A stretch of DNA of 64,000 nt from NCBI GenBank assembly GCA_000496135.1, contig KI542674.1:372001-436000 (forward strand). Direction: 5' to 3'. This document shows, piece by piece, positions 45,384 through 54,267 of the stretch. The stretch comes from Thermoplasmatales archaeon E-plasma. Lineage in GTDB: Archaea; Thermoplasmatota; Thermoplasmata; Thermoplasmatales; Thermoplasmataceae. The notes below the pieces were generated by a model. That model worked only from the letters and a program-made list of their open reading frames with translations, ran no database searches and had not been told where the DNA came from. Each line of letters opens with the position of its first letter. Position 1 is the first letter of the stretch. The position numbers were made by a program, and so were the translations under genes.

Positions 45384-46256
45384 ATGAGTGATAAAAACGA
45401 TGAGGATCTGTATATTAGAACCGATAATAGAGTGATAAGGTATAGGAAGAGGGGTAAAGGTGACAACCCTTTGATCTTTATTCATGGTCTTGGAGCTTTC
45501 ATTGAAGTATGGAACCCTCTAATGGATTCACTTGACGAAAAGAAATTCAGCATGTTTGCCATAGATCTTCCCGGACACGGAAAGACTAAATTCCCTAAAA
45601 GTGAGATGAAGGAATTCTATTCAGAGAACGGCCCCTTTATTAAAGCCATTGATTTATTAATTGAGCAGGAAAATATATCAAACCCAATTCTTGTGGGAAA
45701 TTCCATGGGGGGAGGAATTTCAATGCTGTATTCCATATTCAGAAGCAAAAAAATTTCGGGATGTGTTCTGATTGATCCCTTTGGTGGAAACAACAGTATC
45801 GGGGTTATGTATCGGTTGATGTCAGCAAGGCCAGTTAATTGGTACTATAAGAGGCAGAAACCAACCCGGGAAACAATTTTATTGGGTTGGAGAAACTCTT
45901 TTAGCGCTTCTGAACCACCTGAATGGTTAATTCAAGAGTCACAGAAATATTACAATGACAGGGAAAACTGGGAATCCTATTTTAACCTGGTAAAATATGC
46001 TGTTAGCATATTTGGTTTAAGAAAGAAAAATCTTATTAAAATTCAGGAAGAATTCTCTAAATCTCAAATTCCTAAAATTGTTATTTGGGGAGAAATGGAT
46101 AAAGTGTTAAGCATATCTGAAGGTCAGAAATATTTTAGTGACGTTAAAAACGCAGGCTTCATAGTAATAAAGAATGCAGGGCATGTCCCAATGATTGAAT
46201 TTCCTCAAATTGTTGCTGACAATATCGATCAATTCGTTGAGTCTCTGATAGCCTGA
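45384..46256 (+). CDS. Alpha/beta hydrolase
   Basis: About 290 residues, alpha/beta-hydrolase fold. The nucleophile elbow 'LVGNSMGGGISML' (G-x-S-x-G, about residues 109-121), 'DLPGHGKTK' (about 65-73), the acid in 'WGEMDKVLSISEG' and the His in 'NAGHVPMIEFP' near the C-terminus give a complete triad. The substrate cannot be inferred. The ATG at 45384 is preceded by GGAGGA about 10 bp upstream; an in-frame TTG at 45366 would lie before that site. Repeats upstream may regulate it. Confidence 0.88.
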   Translation: MSDKNDEDLYIRTDNRVIRYRKRGKGDNPLIFIHGLGAFIEVWNPLMDSLDEKKFSMFAIDLPGHGKTKFPKSEMKEFYSENGPFIKAIDLLIEQENISNPILVGNSMGGGISMLYSIFRSKKISGCVLIDPFGGNNSIGVMYRLMSARPVNWYYKRQKPTRETILLGWRNSFSASEPPEWLIQESQKYYNDRENWESYFNLVKYAVSIFGLRKKNLIKIQEEFSKSQIPKIVIWGEMDKVLSISEGQKYFSDVKNAGFIVIKNAGHVPMIEFPQIVADNIDQFVESLIA

Positions 46257-46267
46257 GCCTTAAATGG

Positions 46268-46750
46268 TCATAGCATTACATGACCTATTGCTTCCCTGTA
46301 GATGAATACGCTTAACTTTTCAAGATAATTAACCAGATAATCAGTTATTATATCCTTGAACATTTCGTCTTTTTTACAGGCAACAAGGTGTACAACAGCT
46401 TTTTCCATAAATGCGTGGGCACTAAGCAGACTGGCCGCTCTCTGATCTCCTTTACTCATTTTATCTTTCATATCAAGCCAGACCTCTTCTGCATGATTTA
46501 ACTTTTTTCTCTGATTGTCCGGAAGTGTGGAATCAGGGTCCGTAATGTTCTGATACAGTGTATCGGCCATATCCAGGATTTCTCTTGTTGCCTGAAGTCT
46601 GATACCGGAGGCAACAGCCATCCCCAGTGAAGCTATGGCAAGCTTCATTTCTGATATATATAGAAAATAATCATGTGCTGCATCGATTTCAGCATCCAAT
46701 GCCTGGCAATATCTTCTGCTTAAATCCTGAGTCTCGCTTTCATCTCCCAC
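46268..46750 (-). CDS. Helical protein of unknown function
   Basis: 160 residues, almost entirely alpha-helical and acidic, with a Cys/His-poor core. 'RRYCQALDAEIDAAHDYFLYI' and 'RAASLLSAHAFMEKAVVHLVA' (about residues 12-32 and 103-123) look like long helices of a four-helix bundle. No family recognised; ferritin-like metal motifs (E-x-x-H) are not clearly in place. Convergent with the hydrolase (11 bp gap). Confidence 0.5.
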   Translation of the reverse strand: MGDESETQDLSRRYCQALDAEIDAAHDYFLYISEMKLAIASLGMAVASGIRLQATREILDMADTLYQNITDPDSTLPDNQRKKLNHAEEVWLDMKDKMSKGDQRAASLLSAHAFMEKAVVHLVACKKDEMFKDIITDYLVNYLEKLSVFIYREAIGHVML

Positions 46751-46833
46751 AAGCCTTCAACGTGCCTTAGAACTTAAGATTTTTGTGTTTTCTATTGTAA
46801 AAACTGCTTGTTGAACCAATTTAACCATGAAAA

Positions 46834-46906
46834 TAGCCCTGGGCAGATTCGAACTGCCGTCGACAGGTCCAGAGCCTGCAATGCTTGGCCACTACACCAC
46901 AGGGCT
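46834..46906 (-). tRNA. tRNA-Gln (anticodon CUG)
   Basis: On the minus strand: acceptor AGCCCTG/CAGGGCT, anticodon stem GCAGG/CCTGT with loop CTCTGGA (anticodon CUG), and T arm GGCAG-TTCGAAT-CTGCC. Discriminator A; no CCA encoded; no intron visible. The loop TTCGAAT and the D arm are canonical. Confidence 0.95.
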
Positions 46907-47111
46907 ATTGTTGGTACATTCACCACAGGTACTTTATCAGAGCACGTCATGGCTATAGACAGGAAATGAATACACTAATCTACTGTAACATTCCGCCTTT
47001 ACAGTGCCCTCATTTCTTTCCAACATAAAAAACCTTTTCAATTTCAGAAACACTGGACAAACTTTCATTAGAGATTGGCGTTAATTCTAAAATAAAAAAG
47101 AAAATAAATTA

Positions 47112-47519
47112 ATGAGAAATATATACCATGCTGTGAAGAACTTAAGCGGACACATTTTTTTTGAAGAATCCTTTGAGTGGAAATCCCTCGAAAAGGTCTT
47201 CCCCTCAGTATTTGATGAAATCGCGGAAAAGGGTAAACAGACACAGGAAGAACTGCAGCATGACCAGGTTAGGTTAGAGCTGAATATGCGAGAAATAAGA
47301 CAGGGGAAAAAACCACTGGGTTATAATTCAGAAAATTCAAGGCTTAAACTTATTTTTCCCATTGGAAAAAAGGAAATGATAATTTTGAGAAACTACCCTT
47401 CTGAGGACATTGCTGAAATAACAGACAAAATTGCCAAGATACTGAAGGCAAAGAAAATTAAATTTAAAAGCGACCTCGATAAAACCGTTCTTTCTGAGAT
47501 TATTAAGAAGAGAAAATAA
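47112..47519 (+). CDS. Small basic protein of unknown function
   Basis: 135 residues, lysine-rich, no family identified. The N-terminal half is helical ('QTQEELQHDQVRLELNMREI', about residues 43-62); the C-terminal half alternates short strands and helices ('LKLIFPIGKKEMIILRNY') ending in a strongly basic tail ('EIIKKRK'). It stands alone 58 bp before the TauE gene on the same strand. Nucleic-acid binding would be a guess from charge alone. Confidence 0.45.
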   Translation: MRNIYHAVKNLSGHIFFEESFEWKSLEKVFPSVFDEIAEKGKQTQEELQHDQVRLELNMREIRQGKKPLGYNSENSRLKLIFPIGKKEMIILRNYPSEDIAEITDKIAKILKAKKIKFKSDLDKTVLSEIIKKRK

Positions 47520-47576
47520 AATTTTAATGCATCATCCGATCGAGAACCAATAAATAACATCCTGTAATTACATCCC

Positions 47577-48557
47577 ATGACTGAGGTGATGACCCTCCTG
47601 AAGTTCATAGAAATAGTTGCAGGAGGAATAATTGCAGGTATCATAGGATCTGTTACCGGCCTTGGTGGGGGGTCAGTCCTTGTTCCAATACTGACTCTAT
47701 TTTATGGAGTTCCGATTATTTTTGCAACCGGTGCAAGCTTGATTTCAACTATCGCAACATCTGCAGGTTCAGCGGGCACTTATACGAAAAAGAAGATTGC
47801 CAACGTGAAGATAGGAGTGGGACTCGAGGTTGCAACAACATTGGGTGCTATCGTTGGTTCTCTCACTGTGACAGTTGTTTATAAATATAGTCTGGAATGG
47901 GTTTTATACCTTCTTTTTGGAATCGTTATTCTCACATCCATAGTTCCCACCATAAACAGGGGAAAATATGAGGGAACCAAGGTTGTCAAACCTGATTTCA
48001 CCAGCAGGATATTTCAGCTTCAGGGAAAATATTATGACCAGAATCAGAAGAAAAGCGTAGAATACATAGGAATCAGGTGGTGGCTTGGCGAAATAATTAT
48101 GTTTTTTGCCGGTATGCTATCAGGGCTTCTCGGAATAGGAAGTGGAGCTTTAAAGGTTCTGGGTATGGACTGGGCAATGAATCTGCCAATGAAGGTAACC
48201 ACGACGACAAGCAATTTTATGATTGGTATTACTGCTGCAACCAGCAGTTCAATTTACTGGTATAACGGTTTTATTCAGTTTTACCTCGCTGCGGCCACGG
48301 CAATCGGTGTTTTAATAGGTGCGATTATAGGATCCAAGATACTTCTAAAGATATCCAACAAAGATGTCAGATGGGTTTTTTTTGCAATACTTAGCTATCT
48401 TGGAGTTGAAATGGCTCTTGAGGGGTTGAGAAAGGGAACCTTTATAAGTTTGTCTGGACTTGATCGATTCTATATTGCCATTGTAATTTCTGCAATTTTG
48501 ATTGTTTCCCTGTATGTAATTTTCCGGATAGGTGAGAGAAATGGACAAAGACAATGA
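47577..48557 (+). CDS. Sulfite exporter TauE/SafE family permease
   Basis: 326-residue membrane protein with about eight hydrophobic segments and two related halves, each with a glycine-rich turn: 'GSVTGLGGGSVLVPILTL' (about residues 25-42) and 'LSGLLGIGSGALKVLG' (about 181-196). The family exports organosulfur or sulfite anions; the substrate here is inferred. TAAATAA 24 bp before the ATG suggests a leaderless mRNA. The DUF1634 gene overlaps its 3' end by 17 bp and is probably a functional partner. Confidence 0.88.
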   Translation: MTEVMTLLKFIEIVAGGIIAGIIGSVTGLGGGSVLVPILTLFYGVPIIFATGASLISTIATSAGSAGTYTKKKIANVKIGVGLEVATTLGAIVGSLTVTVVYKYSLEWVLYLLFGIVILTSIVPTINRGKYEGTKVVKPDFTSRIFQLQGKYYDQNQKKSVEYIGIRWWLGEIIMFFAGMLSGLLGIGSGALKVLGMDWAMNLPMKVTTTTSNFMIGITAATSSSIYWYNGFIQFYLAAATAIGVLIGAIIGSKILLKISNKDVRWVFFAILSYLGVEMALEGLRKGTFISLSGLDRFYIAIVISAILIVSLYVIFRIGERNGQRQ

Positions 48558-48957
48558 AGATTTGACGAAAGTTATAAGCATTACGTTGCGAACGGCAGTA
48601 GTTGTTAGCATGTTCTTCATAGTATCAGGCGTAGTTCTGATGATGATTAAGGGAGGCGGAGATGGATATACGATTGCACAAATTAGCAGCTATAACACAA
48701 CTGCTCCAACCACATTAAGATCGAATCTAGTTCCTCTTTCCAATATACCATCCGGAATAATGAATCTCGATGGGATATATTTCATTTCTTTGGGCTTGTG
48801 GGTACTAATTTTCACTCCAGTTATAGTTTTGATCAGTGCTGTCATTGATTTTGTGGTAAGCAAGAATTATCTATATGTTCTGTTGTCTGCAATTGTTCTT
48901 ACTAACCTCACTGTGGCAATTTTCTACATTGGTCCTTACCTCCATTTAGCATCCTGA
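48541..48957 (+). CDS. DUF1634 membrane protein, TauE partner
   Basis: 138-residue integral membrane protein with three hydrophobic segments, the pattern of DUF1634, a family that typically sits next to TauE/SafE genes. The ATG at 48541 is preceded by AGGTGA 5 bp upstream inside the TauE gene; an in-frame GTG at 48532 is less likely. Overlap of 17 bp with the permease supports a joint complex. Confidence 0.8.
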   Translation: MDKDNEDLTKVISITLRTAVVVSMFFIVSGVVLMMIKGGGDGYTIAQISSYNTTAPTTLRSNLVPLSNIPSGIMNLDGIYFISLGLWVLIFTPVIVLISAVIDFVVSKNYLYVLLSAIVLTNLTVAIFYIGPYLHLAS

Positions 48958-49052
48958 AATGTTATCCGGTTATTCAAATAGAGAATTGTTGCCCTTTAAC
49001 TATATTTCAATGTTACAAAAATGTTATAATATTTGCGAAAATTACAGGAAGA

Positions 49053-50513
49053 ATGTCTATGCTCAAATTTGAAAGGGTTAAGATTAAATCAGAAGACCCG
49101 GAAGAAAGAGTTAAGACCTTCGATGTGGAGCCTGTTATAGGTTACACAGATAATGAAGCTTATGCGGAGGGTTCGAGATGCATTGGGTGCAATATCTGTA
49201 CACAGGCATGCCCGGCTTCCCTCGATATAGGAGGATATGTTAACAGCACTGCCGTTCATGATCCTGCTCAAACTGTAAAAATAGTTTTTGAAAATTTGCC
49301 TTTTCCAGCAATAATAGGAAGGGTTTGTACCCATCTGTGCGAAGATATATGCGTTCTTTATGATACTGGAGGACCCATAGCAATCAGACACATTAAGCGA
49401 TATGCAGCAGATAAATTTCAGGATTACGGAGAAGTAATACACCTTCCCAGGAAGAAATTTATTGGGAAAACTGTAGCCATCATAGGAGGTGGTCCTTCTG
49501 GTTTAAGCGCTGCTTATTATTTATCCATTCAGGGTGTAAAGGTTACCCTTTACGAATCACTTCCAGTTTTGGGCGGGTTTATGAGGGTTGGCATTCCAAA
49601 GTACAGATTACCGCATGATGTAATTGAGAAAGAAGTTGACTTTATAACATCTCAGGGGGTGGATGTTTATCTGAACACAAAGGTAGGTCAGGACGTTCAA
49701 TTTGAGGAGATATTGAAATCGCATGATGCCGTATATCTGGGCATAGGTAACCATAAACCAAGGATGACAGGAACCCCGGGCAGTGATGCCAGCAATATTA
49801 TGCACGCAACCGAGTTTCTCAGAAGAACTTCTCTGGGGGAAATTATAAACGTGGGAAAAAATGTAGTTGTTATTGGCGGTGGTTTCACAGCAAATGATGC
49901 TTCAAGAACATCCATCAGGCTAGGCGCCGAGAATGTTTATATTATGTACAGAAGAAGAGACGTTGACAGACCTGGTTATCCTTCAATGAATGCCGATGAG
50001 GAGATGGAAGAAACCATGGAAGAGAAAGTAACCTACGTCTGGGAGGTAACTCCATTCGAATATGCGAAGGAAGGGGATCGCATAGTTGAGGTAAAATACT
50101 GGCAGAATGAAATGGTTTCAGAGGGTAGGGGAAGAGCAAAGCCAGTTCCGAAGAAAGATAAGATTTTGAGCATAAATGTAGATTTTGTCATAGAGGCAAC
50201 CGGTCAGGAATCTGATTATTCGTTCCTTGGAGACCAATACATGAGGATGCTTAAACTTACACCACAAGGGCAAACTATAACTGACCAGAACGGAATGACA
50301 TCAATACCGGGAGTCTTCTCAGGTGGAGATTCAACTAATTTTTCACGTGACCTCATATCTGCCGTTAGAGATGCTGACACAGCCGTCCTTGGAATTTTAA
50401 GATACCTTAATGTTATGGATCAGGTGAATGAAGAGGTACTTCCATTCTTAGACAGATGGAAAAAATTCTCTCCAATGTCTGCAAAAATGGCATATGCAGA
50501 AAGACAGAAGTAG
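49053..50513 (+). CDS. GltD-like NAD(P)H oxidoreductase (glutamate synthase small-subunit family)
   Basis: 486-residue FAD/Fe-S flavoprotein. N-terminal cluster 'CIGCNICTQACP' (about residues 43-54), with further cysteines 'CTHLCEDIC' (about 91-99); FAD site 'GGGPSGLSAAYYLS' (about 149-162) and NADPH site 'GGGFTANDASR' (about 275-285); C-terminal 'GGDSTNFSRDLISA'. It lacks a large-subunit partner nearby and may act as a ferredoxin- or thioredoxin-linked electron-bifurcating or NADPH-supplying enzyme. A TTATAATA box is 26 bp from the ATG. Confidence 0.9.
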   Translation: MSMLKFERVKIKSEDPEERVKTFDVEPVIGYTDNEAYAEGSRCIGCNICTQACPASLDIGGYVNSTAVHDPAQTVKIVFENLPFPAIIGRVCTHLCEDICVLYDTGGPIAIRHIKRYAADKFQDYGEVIHLPRKKFIGKTVAIIGGGPSGLSAAYYLSIQGVKVTLYESLPVLGGFMRVGIPKYRLPHDVIEKEVDFITSQGVDVYLNTKVGQDVQFEEILKSHDAVYLGIGNHKPRMTGTPGSDASNIMHATEFLRRTSLGEIINVGKNVVVIGGGFTANDASRTSIRLGAENVYIMYRRRDVDRPGYPSMNADEEMEETMEEKVTYVWEVTPFEYAKEGDRIVEVKYWQNEMVSEGRGRAKPVPKKDKILSINVDFVIEATGQESDYSFLGDQYMRMLKLTPQGQTITDQNGMTSIPGVFSGGDSTNFSRDLISAVRDADTAVLGILRYLNVMDQVNEEVLPFLDRWKKFSPMSAKMAYAERQK

Positions 50514-50550
50514 ATTTTAAAAAGTACTTTTAAAATAAAATTTTGAGGAA

Positions 50551-51882
50551 CTAATCCTGATTCAGTTCAATGTGATCAAAGCCCGCGTATGGTATGAGTA
50601 CCTTTGGTACTTCAATAATTCCTTTATTCTGGAAATTCTCCATAATTGCCACCAAAGTTCTTGTTGATGCAACAGCAGTACCGTTTAAAGTATGGGCATA
50701 TTTCAATTCCCCTTTTTCTCTGTACCTGATGTTCAATGATCTTGCCTGATAATCCGTATCGTTGGAAATTGATGCCAGTTCCCTGAATTTTCCCTGAACC
50801 GGAAACCATCCTTCAATATCATATTTTTTGGCTGCCAGAGATCCTATGTCTCCAGTGCATACGTTAATTACCCGATATGGAATTTCAAGACTTCCCAAAA
50901 GGTCTTCAGTGTTTCTCAGAAGTTCCTCGTGGAAATCCCATGAATCCTCTTCCTTCGAAAAGATGAACTGCTCAACTTTCTTGAAATTATGAACCCTGAA
51001 AATTCCTTTGCTGTCTTTTCCATGTGCGCCCGCTTCTTTCCTGAAACATGCTGAATATCCTGCGATTCTCACTGGAAGCTCCTCAGATTCAATAATTTCA
51101 TCCATAAACATAGCAGCTACTGGATGTTCAGAGGTGGATATTAGGTAAAGATCTTCATCTTCGATCTTGTATACCGCTTCGTTAAATGTTTCCATATCTG
51201 TTGCCCCCCAGATTGCCCTTTTGTTTATCATTGGTGGTGGTTCCATAACGGTAAATTGCCTCTGTGAGAGAAAATCGATGGCATAGTTTACCAGTGCCAT
51301 CTCCAACTTGAACAGCCTTTCTTTCAGAAAATAGAATCTTGCACCTGATATTTTTCCTGCCCTTGCTATGTCGGCAATATTAAGCATTTCCATTAAATCC
51401 ACATGAGATATTCTTTCAACATCATCGTCTTCGAATATCCCCTGGTTTTCAGTTGCTTTCCTGAACTCGGCTATGTTTGTACCGGTTACTTTCGCTTTGC
51501 CGGCAAATTTAACGAATTTATTGTCCTCATCGGATGCCCCCGATGGGACAGATGGATGGAGAATATTTGGTATCCTGCTGACTATGGACAACCTATCTTC
51601 TTCTATCTTTCCCTGTTCTTCACTGATCTTTTTCAGCTCCTCGTTGATTTCCCTGACTCTATCTTTATTATGAGTTGTGTCAAGGCCCTGCTTCATGAGT
51701 TTTGAAATTTCTATGCTCAGCGCATTCTTTTCCTTTCTGAGATCGTTCTCCTTTCTTACATTGCTTTTCCACTGATTGTCTATATTAAAAAATTCCCTGA
51801 TTAATGAGTCATCGCGACTTCTCCGTTTCATATCCTCATAGAATAATTCCGGCTTTTCGCGAAGAAGTTTGATATCAATCAT
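50551..51882 (-). CDS. serS: Seryl-tRNA synthetase
   Basis: Class II aminoacyl-tRNA synthetase, 443 residues. An N-terminal tRNA-binding coiled coil (residues about 25-105) is followed by motif 2 'CFRKEAGAHGKDSKGIFR' and motif 3 'LNGTAVASTRTLVAIMEN' (about residues 401-418). This is the common bacterial/eukaryotic type rather than the rare methanogen type. Monocistronic; convergent with the GltD-like gene (37 bp). Confidence 0.97.
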   Translation of the reverse strand: MIDIKLLREKPELFYEDMKRRSRDDSLIREFFNIDNQWKSNVRKENDLRKEKNALSIEISKLMKQGLDTTHNKDRVREINEELKKISEEQGKIEEDRLSIVSRIPNILHPSVPSGASDEDNKFVKFAGKAKVTGTNIAEFRKATENQGIFEDDDVERISHVDLMEMLNIADIARAGKISGARFYFLKERLFKLEMALVNYAIDFLSQRQFTVMEPPPMINKRAIWGATDMETFNEAVYKIEDEDLYLISTSEHPVAAMFMDEIIESEELPVRIAGYSACFRKEAGAHGKDSKGIFRVHNFKKVEQFIFSKEEDSWDFHEELLRNTEDLLGSLEIPYRVINVCTGDIGSLAAKKYDIEGWFPVQGKFRELASISNDTDYQARSLNIRYREKGELKYAHTLNGTAVASTRTLVAIMENFQNKGIIEVPKVLIPYAGFDHIELNQD

Positions 51883-52097
51883 AAAAGGTCATAAGATAAC
51901 TGCTTAAAAATTTTTAACATCTGCGAACAGGAATTCAAATTTCCTGAGGTACTGAATAAAAGCAATTGGAATGCTTATATTCTGATGATAAATTATAATA
52001 CTGTTCTCTGACAGACAAAGTGAGACTGGTAGAATTGCAAATTACATCTTGCTTGTTTATGTTTGTAAAGTCACAAGGCTTACCATGAATATTCAAA

Positions 52098-52844
52098 TTA
52101 TTCAATGTAAGACCATCCCTGGTCCCTGTTATCATAATCATCCTCATACCTTGTATCAAACCTTGGTCTTGAGCCTGATGATCTTCCTCTGGAACTCCCC
52201 ATTTGGCCTATCAAAGGACTCCTTTCATATTCCAGGTCCTGAAACACTGGAATCGTCCTTCTGTCCGGTTCCATTCTGTACATTTCCTGTTCCCGCTGTC
52301 TGGTCGATGGCAGGTCATATATTGGTGAATACCCTCTTTCATTCTTTATTAAACTGCTCTGGAAACCGCCTGCATAACTGAAGAAGTTCATGATAATGAG
52401 CGAGCTCGGAAGAATGACCGCAAAGGTTTCAATTAACCCAAAGGTGCTCTGTGTGTAGAAAACCAAGTTTGAAGCTGCTGACAGCGGTGAGTTTGAAAAC
52501 GCAAAAATTCCCTGTTTAAGATAATACCCAAACAAACTGGGAGCAGCTGCCACGAATGATATCAGATACATTGACAGGAGAACTATTACTGCAGAAGTAA
52601 TCAGTGATGCCTTTATTGCATCTCCTGTTGAACCGCTTTTTCTCCCGGAGAGGTATCCTGCAGTTGCAGGGCCGACAATGGGTATCCACCAGAGCATCAT
52701 GGATAATAAAATGCAATACCCAATTGCAAGATTTGGAGAATAGTGTGGTCCAACTGTACCAGAGTTGTTGGATATACTTCTTTCCATTCTCCACCCGCCG
52801 AATTTCTTTCGCCTGTCTTCAAACATGGATCTTTGATATGACAT
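52098..52844 (-). CDS. Membrane protein, DUF5518-like
   Basis: 248 residues with about four membrane segments ('GYCILLSMMLWWIPIVGPATAGYL' region, 'SLITSAVIVLLSMYLISFVAA', 'FGLIETFAVILPSSLIIMNFF'). The 'GPATAGYLSGRKSGSTGDA' turn (about residues 58-76) is characteristic of DUF5518-type proteins that occur widely in archaea. The hydrophilic C-terminus is rich in Arg, Ser and Asp, looking disordered. Function unknown. Confidence 0.68.
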   Translation of the reverse strand: MSYQRSMFEDRRKKFGGWRMERSISNNSGTVGPHYSPNLAIGYCILLSMMLWWIPIVGPATAGYLSGRKSGSTGDAIKASLITSAVIVLLSMYLISFVAAAPSLFGYYLKQGIFAFSNSPLSAASNLVFYTQSTFGLIETFAVILPSSLIIMNFFSYAGGFQSSLIKNERGYSPIYDLPSTRQREQEMYRMEPDRRTIPVFQDLEYERSPLIGQMGSSRGRSSGSRPRFDTRYEDDYDNRDQGWSYIE

Positions 52845-53019
52845 ACAACGTCAGACATACTAAACGAAAATCATATAAAAACATTTGCTTATTTCAATAC
52901 TACATGAAAATTCCGTTTAATAATGGATAAAATTTGAAGTATAGTTCTGCCAATATTCGTGACTATGCCTTAATAGTTCAATTTTTTTATTTTTGAATTA
53001 AAGCCAATTGTCTGACATA

Positions 53020-54240
53020 TCATGCCCCATATTTCTCTGCCCTGTCAGAGAGTTGCAATGCATACTGCATTACATTCCTGCTGTAAATTCTGAAAGAGCT
53101 AATCCCGGAGTTCTTTTCATCGAACCTTGTGCAACCGTTCGTCCTGATTCCGTTACTGGCTATGGCAATTGGAACCGGATCACCGGTATGTTCACCAATC
53201 TCGGAAGATGTACTGTGATCCCCTGTCATTACAATTACGGTATCTTCCATAATGTCGAGCAAAGGAGCCATTGCCTCATCAACTCGTTCAAGCACTTCTC
53301 TTTTAAGAATAGGGTTTTTATCATGGGCTGCTACGTCTGGAGCCTTTACATTTACAAGAACAAAATCCCTCTTTGCCAGACCTTCCACTGCCCCTTTTAT
53401 TTTCCCTTTATAATTTGTATCTACGCTTCCGGTTATTCCCTGGATCTTGATCTCCTCCAATCCAATGAGATTAGCCAGTCCTCTGATCATCGGAATTCCA
53501 ACAGCATATGCACCGGACATGCCAAACATACTTTGAAATGAGTTGATGTCAGGCGTTATTCCTGCTCCTCTCAAAAGAAGTTCGTTAGCTGGCAGTTTTC
53601 CCTCCGAAATCCTCTTCTCATTGAAAGGGTGATTTTCAAGTATTACCCTTGATTTCGCAAGGAATTTGTTTAGGACGTCGGCAGTAAATTTACCTTCGGG
53701 AGCCGTAGGAACAATAGTTCCAGGAGCCTTGCCAACGGAATGTGGATCTGAGTCTGAAATTTTATCACTCAGTTTATTTCCCCTCATTACAAGTGCTGCT
53801 CTGTGTTCAACACCGTTTTTCACTATAAACTCTATACCGTCAATCTCCATTGAGAGGGCCTTGCATAGATCACTGGGATCCTCATCAAGCCTGCCTGCTC
53901 TTCTGTCTATTATAATATTGTGTTCGTTACGTGTTGCAAAATTGGCCCTGAATGATACATCGCTCTGTCTGACCATAATTCCAAGTCCCATGGCTTCGAA
54001 TGGGCCTCTTCCGGTATAATATTTAACCGGGTCGTAACCAAGTATTGACAGATGTGAGGTGTCTGATCCACAGACTGTTCCCTGATCAACAGAATACATC
54101 ATCCCGCCAATACCATTCTCAACCAGCCTGTTCATGTTTGGAATGTATGCTGATTCAAGTGGCGTCTTTCCGCCAAGCTTATTGTTAGGCCTGTCTCCAA
54201 GCCCGTCCATAATTATCAACATTATTTTTTTCACTGCCAC
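53020..54240 (-). CDS. apgM: 2,3-bisphosphoglycerate-independent phosphoglycerate mutase (ApgM)
   Basis: Archaeal phosphoglycerate mutase of 406 residues from the alkaline-phosphatase-like superfamily. Metal and Ser sites are 'MDGLGDRPNNKLGGKTPLE' (about residues 10-28), 'GSDTSHLSILGYDP' (nucleophile Ser, about 58-71), 'VKAPDVAAHDKNP' and 'VIVMTGDHSTSSEIGEHTG' (about 335-353). Interconverts 3- and 2-phosphoglycerate. It follows ahcY by 27 bp on the same strand. Confidence 0.95.
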   Translation of the reverse strand: MAVKKIMLIIMDGLGDRPNNKLGGKTPLESAYIPNMNRLVENGIGGMMYSVDQGTVCGSDTSHLSILGYDPVKYYTGRGPFEAMGLGIMVRQSDVSFRANFATRNEHNIIIDRRAGRLDEDPSDLCKALSMEIDGIEFIVKNGVEHRAALVMRGNKLSDKISDSDPHSVGKAPGTIVPTAPEGKFTADVLNKFLAKSRVILENHPFNEKRISEGKLPANELLLRGAGITPDINSFQSMFGMSGAYAVGIPMIRGLANLIGLEEIKIQGITGSVDTNYKGKIKGAVEGLAKRDFVLVNVKAPDVAAHDKNPILKREVLERVDEAMAPLLDIMEDTVIVMTGDHSTSSEIGEHTGDPVPIAIASNGIRTNGCTRFDEKNSGISSFRIYSRNVMQYALQLSDRAEKYGA

Positions 54241-54267
54241 CCACCTTATTTCTTACAGATCAATTGA

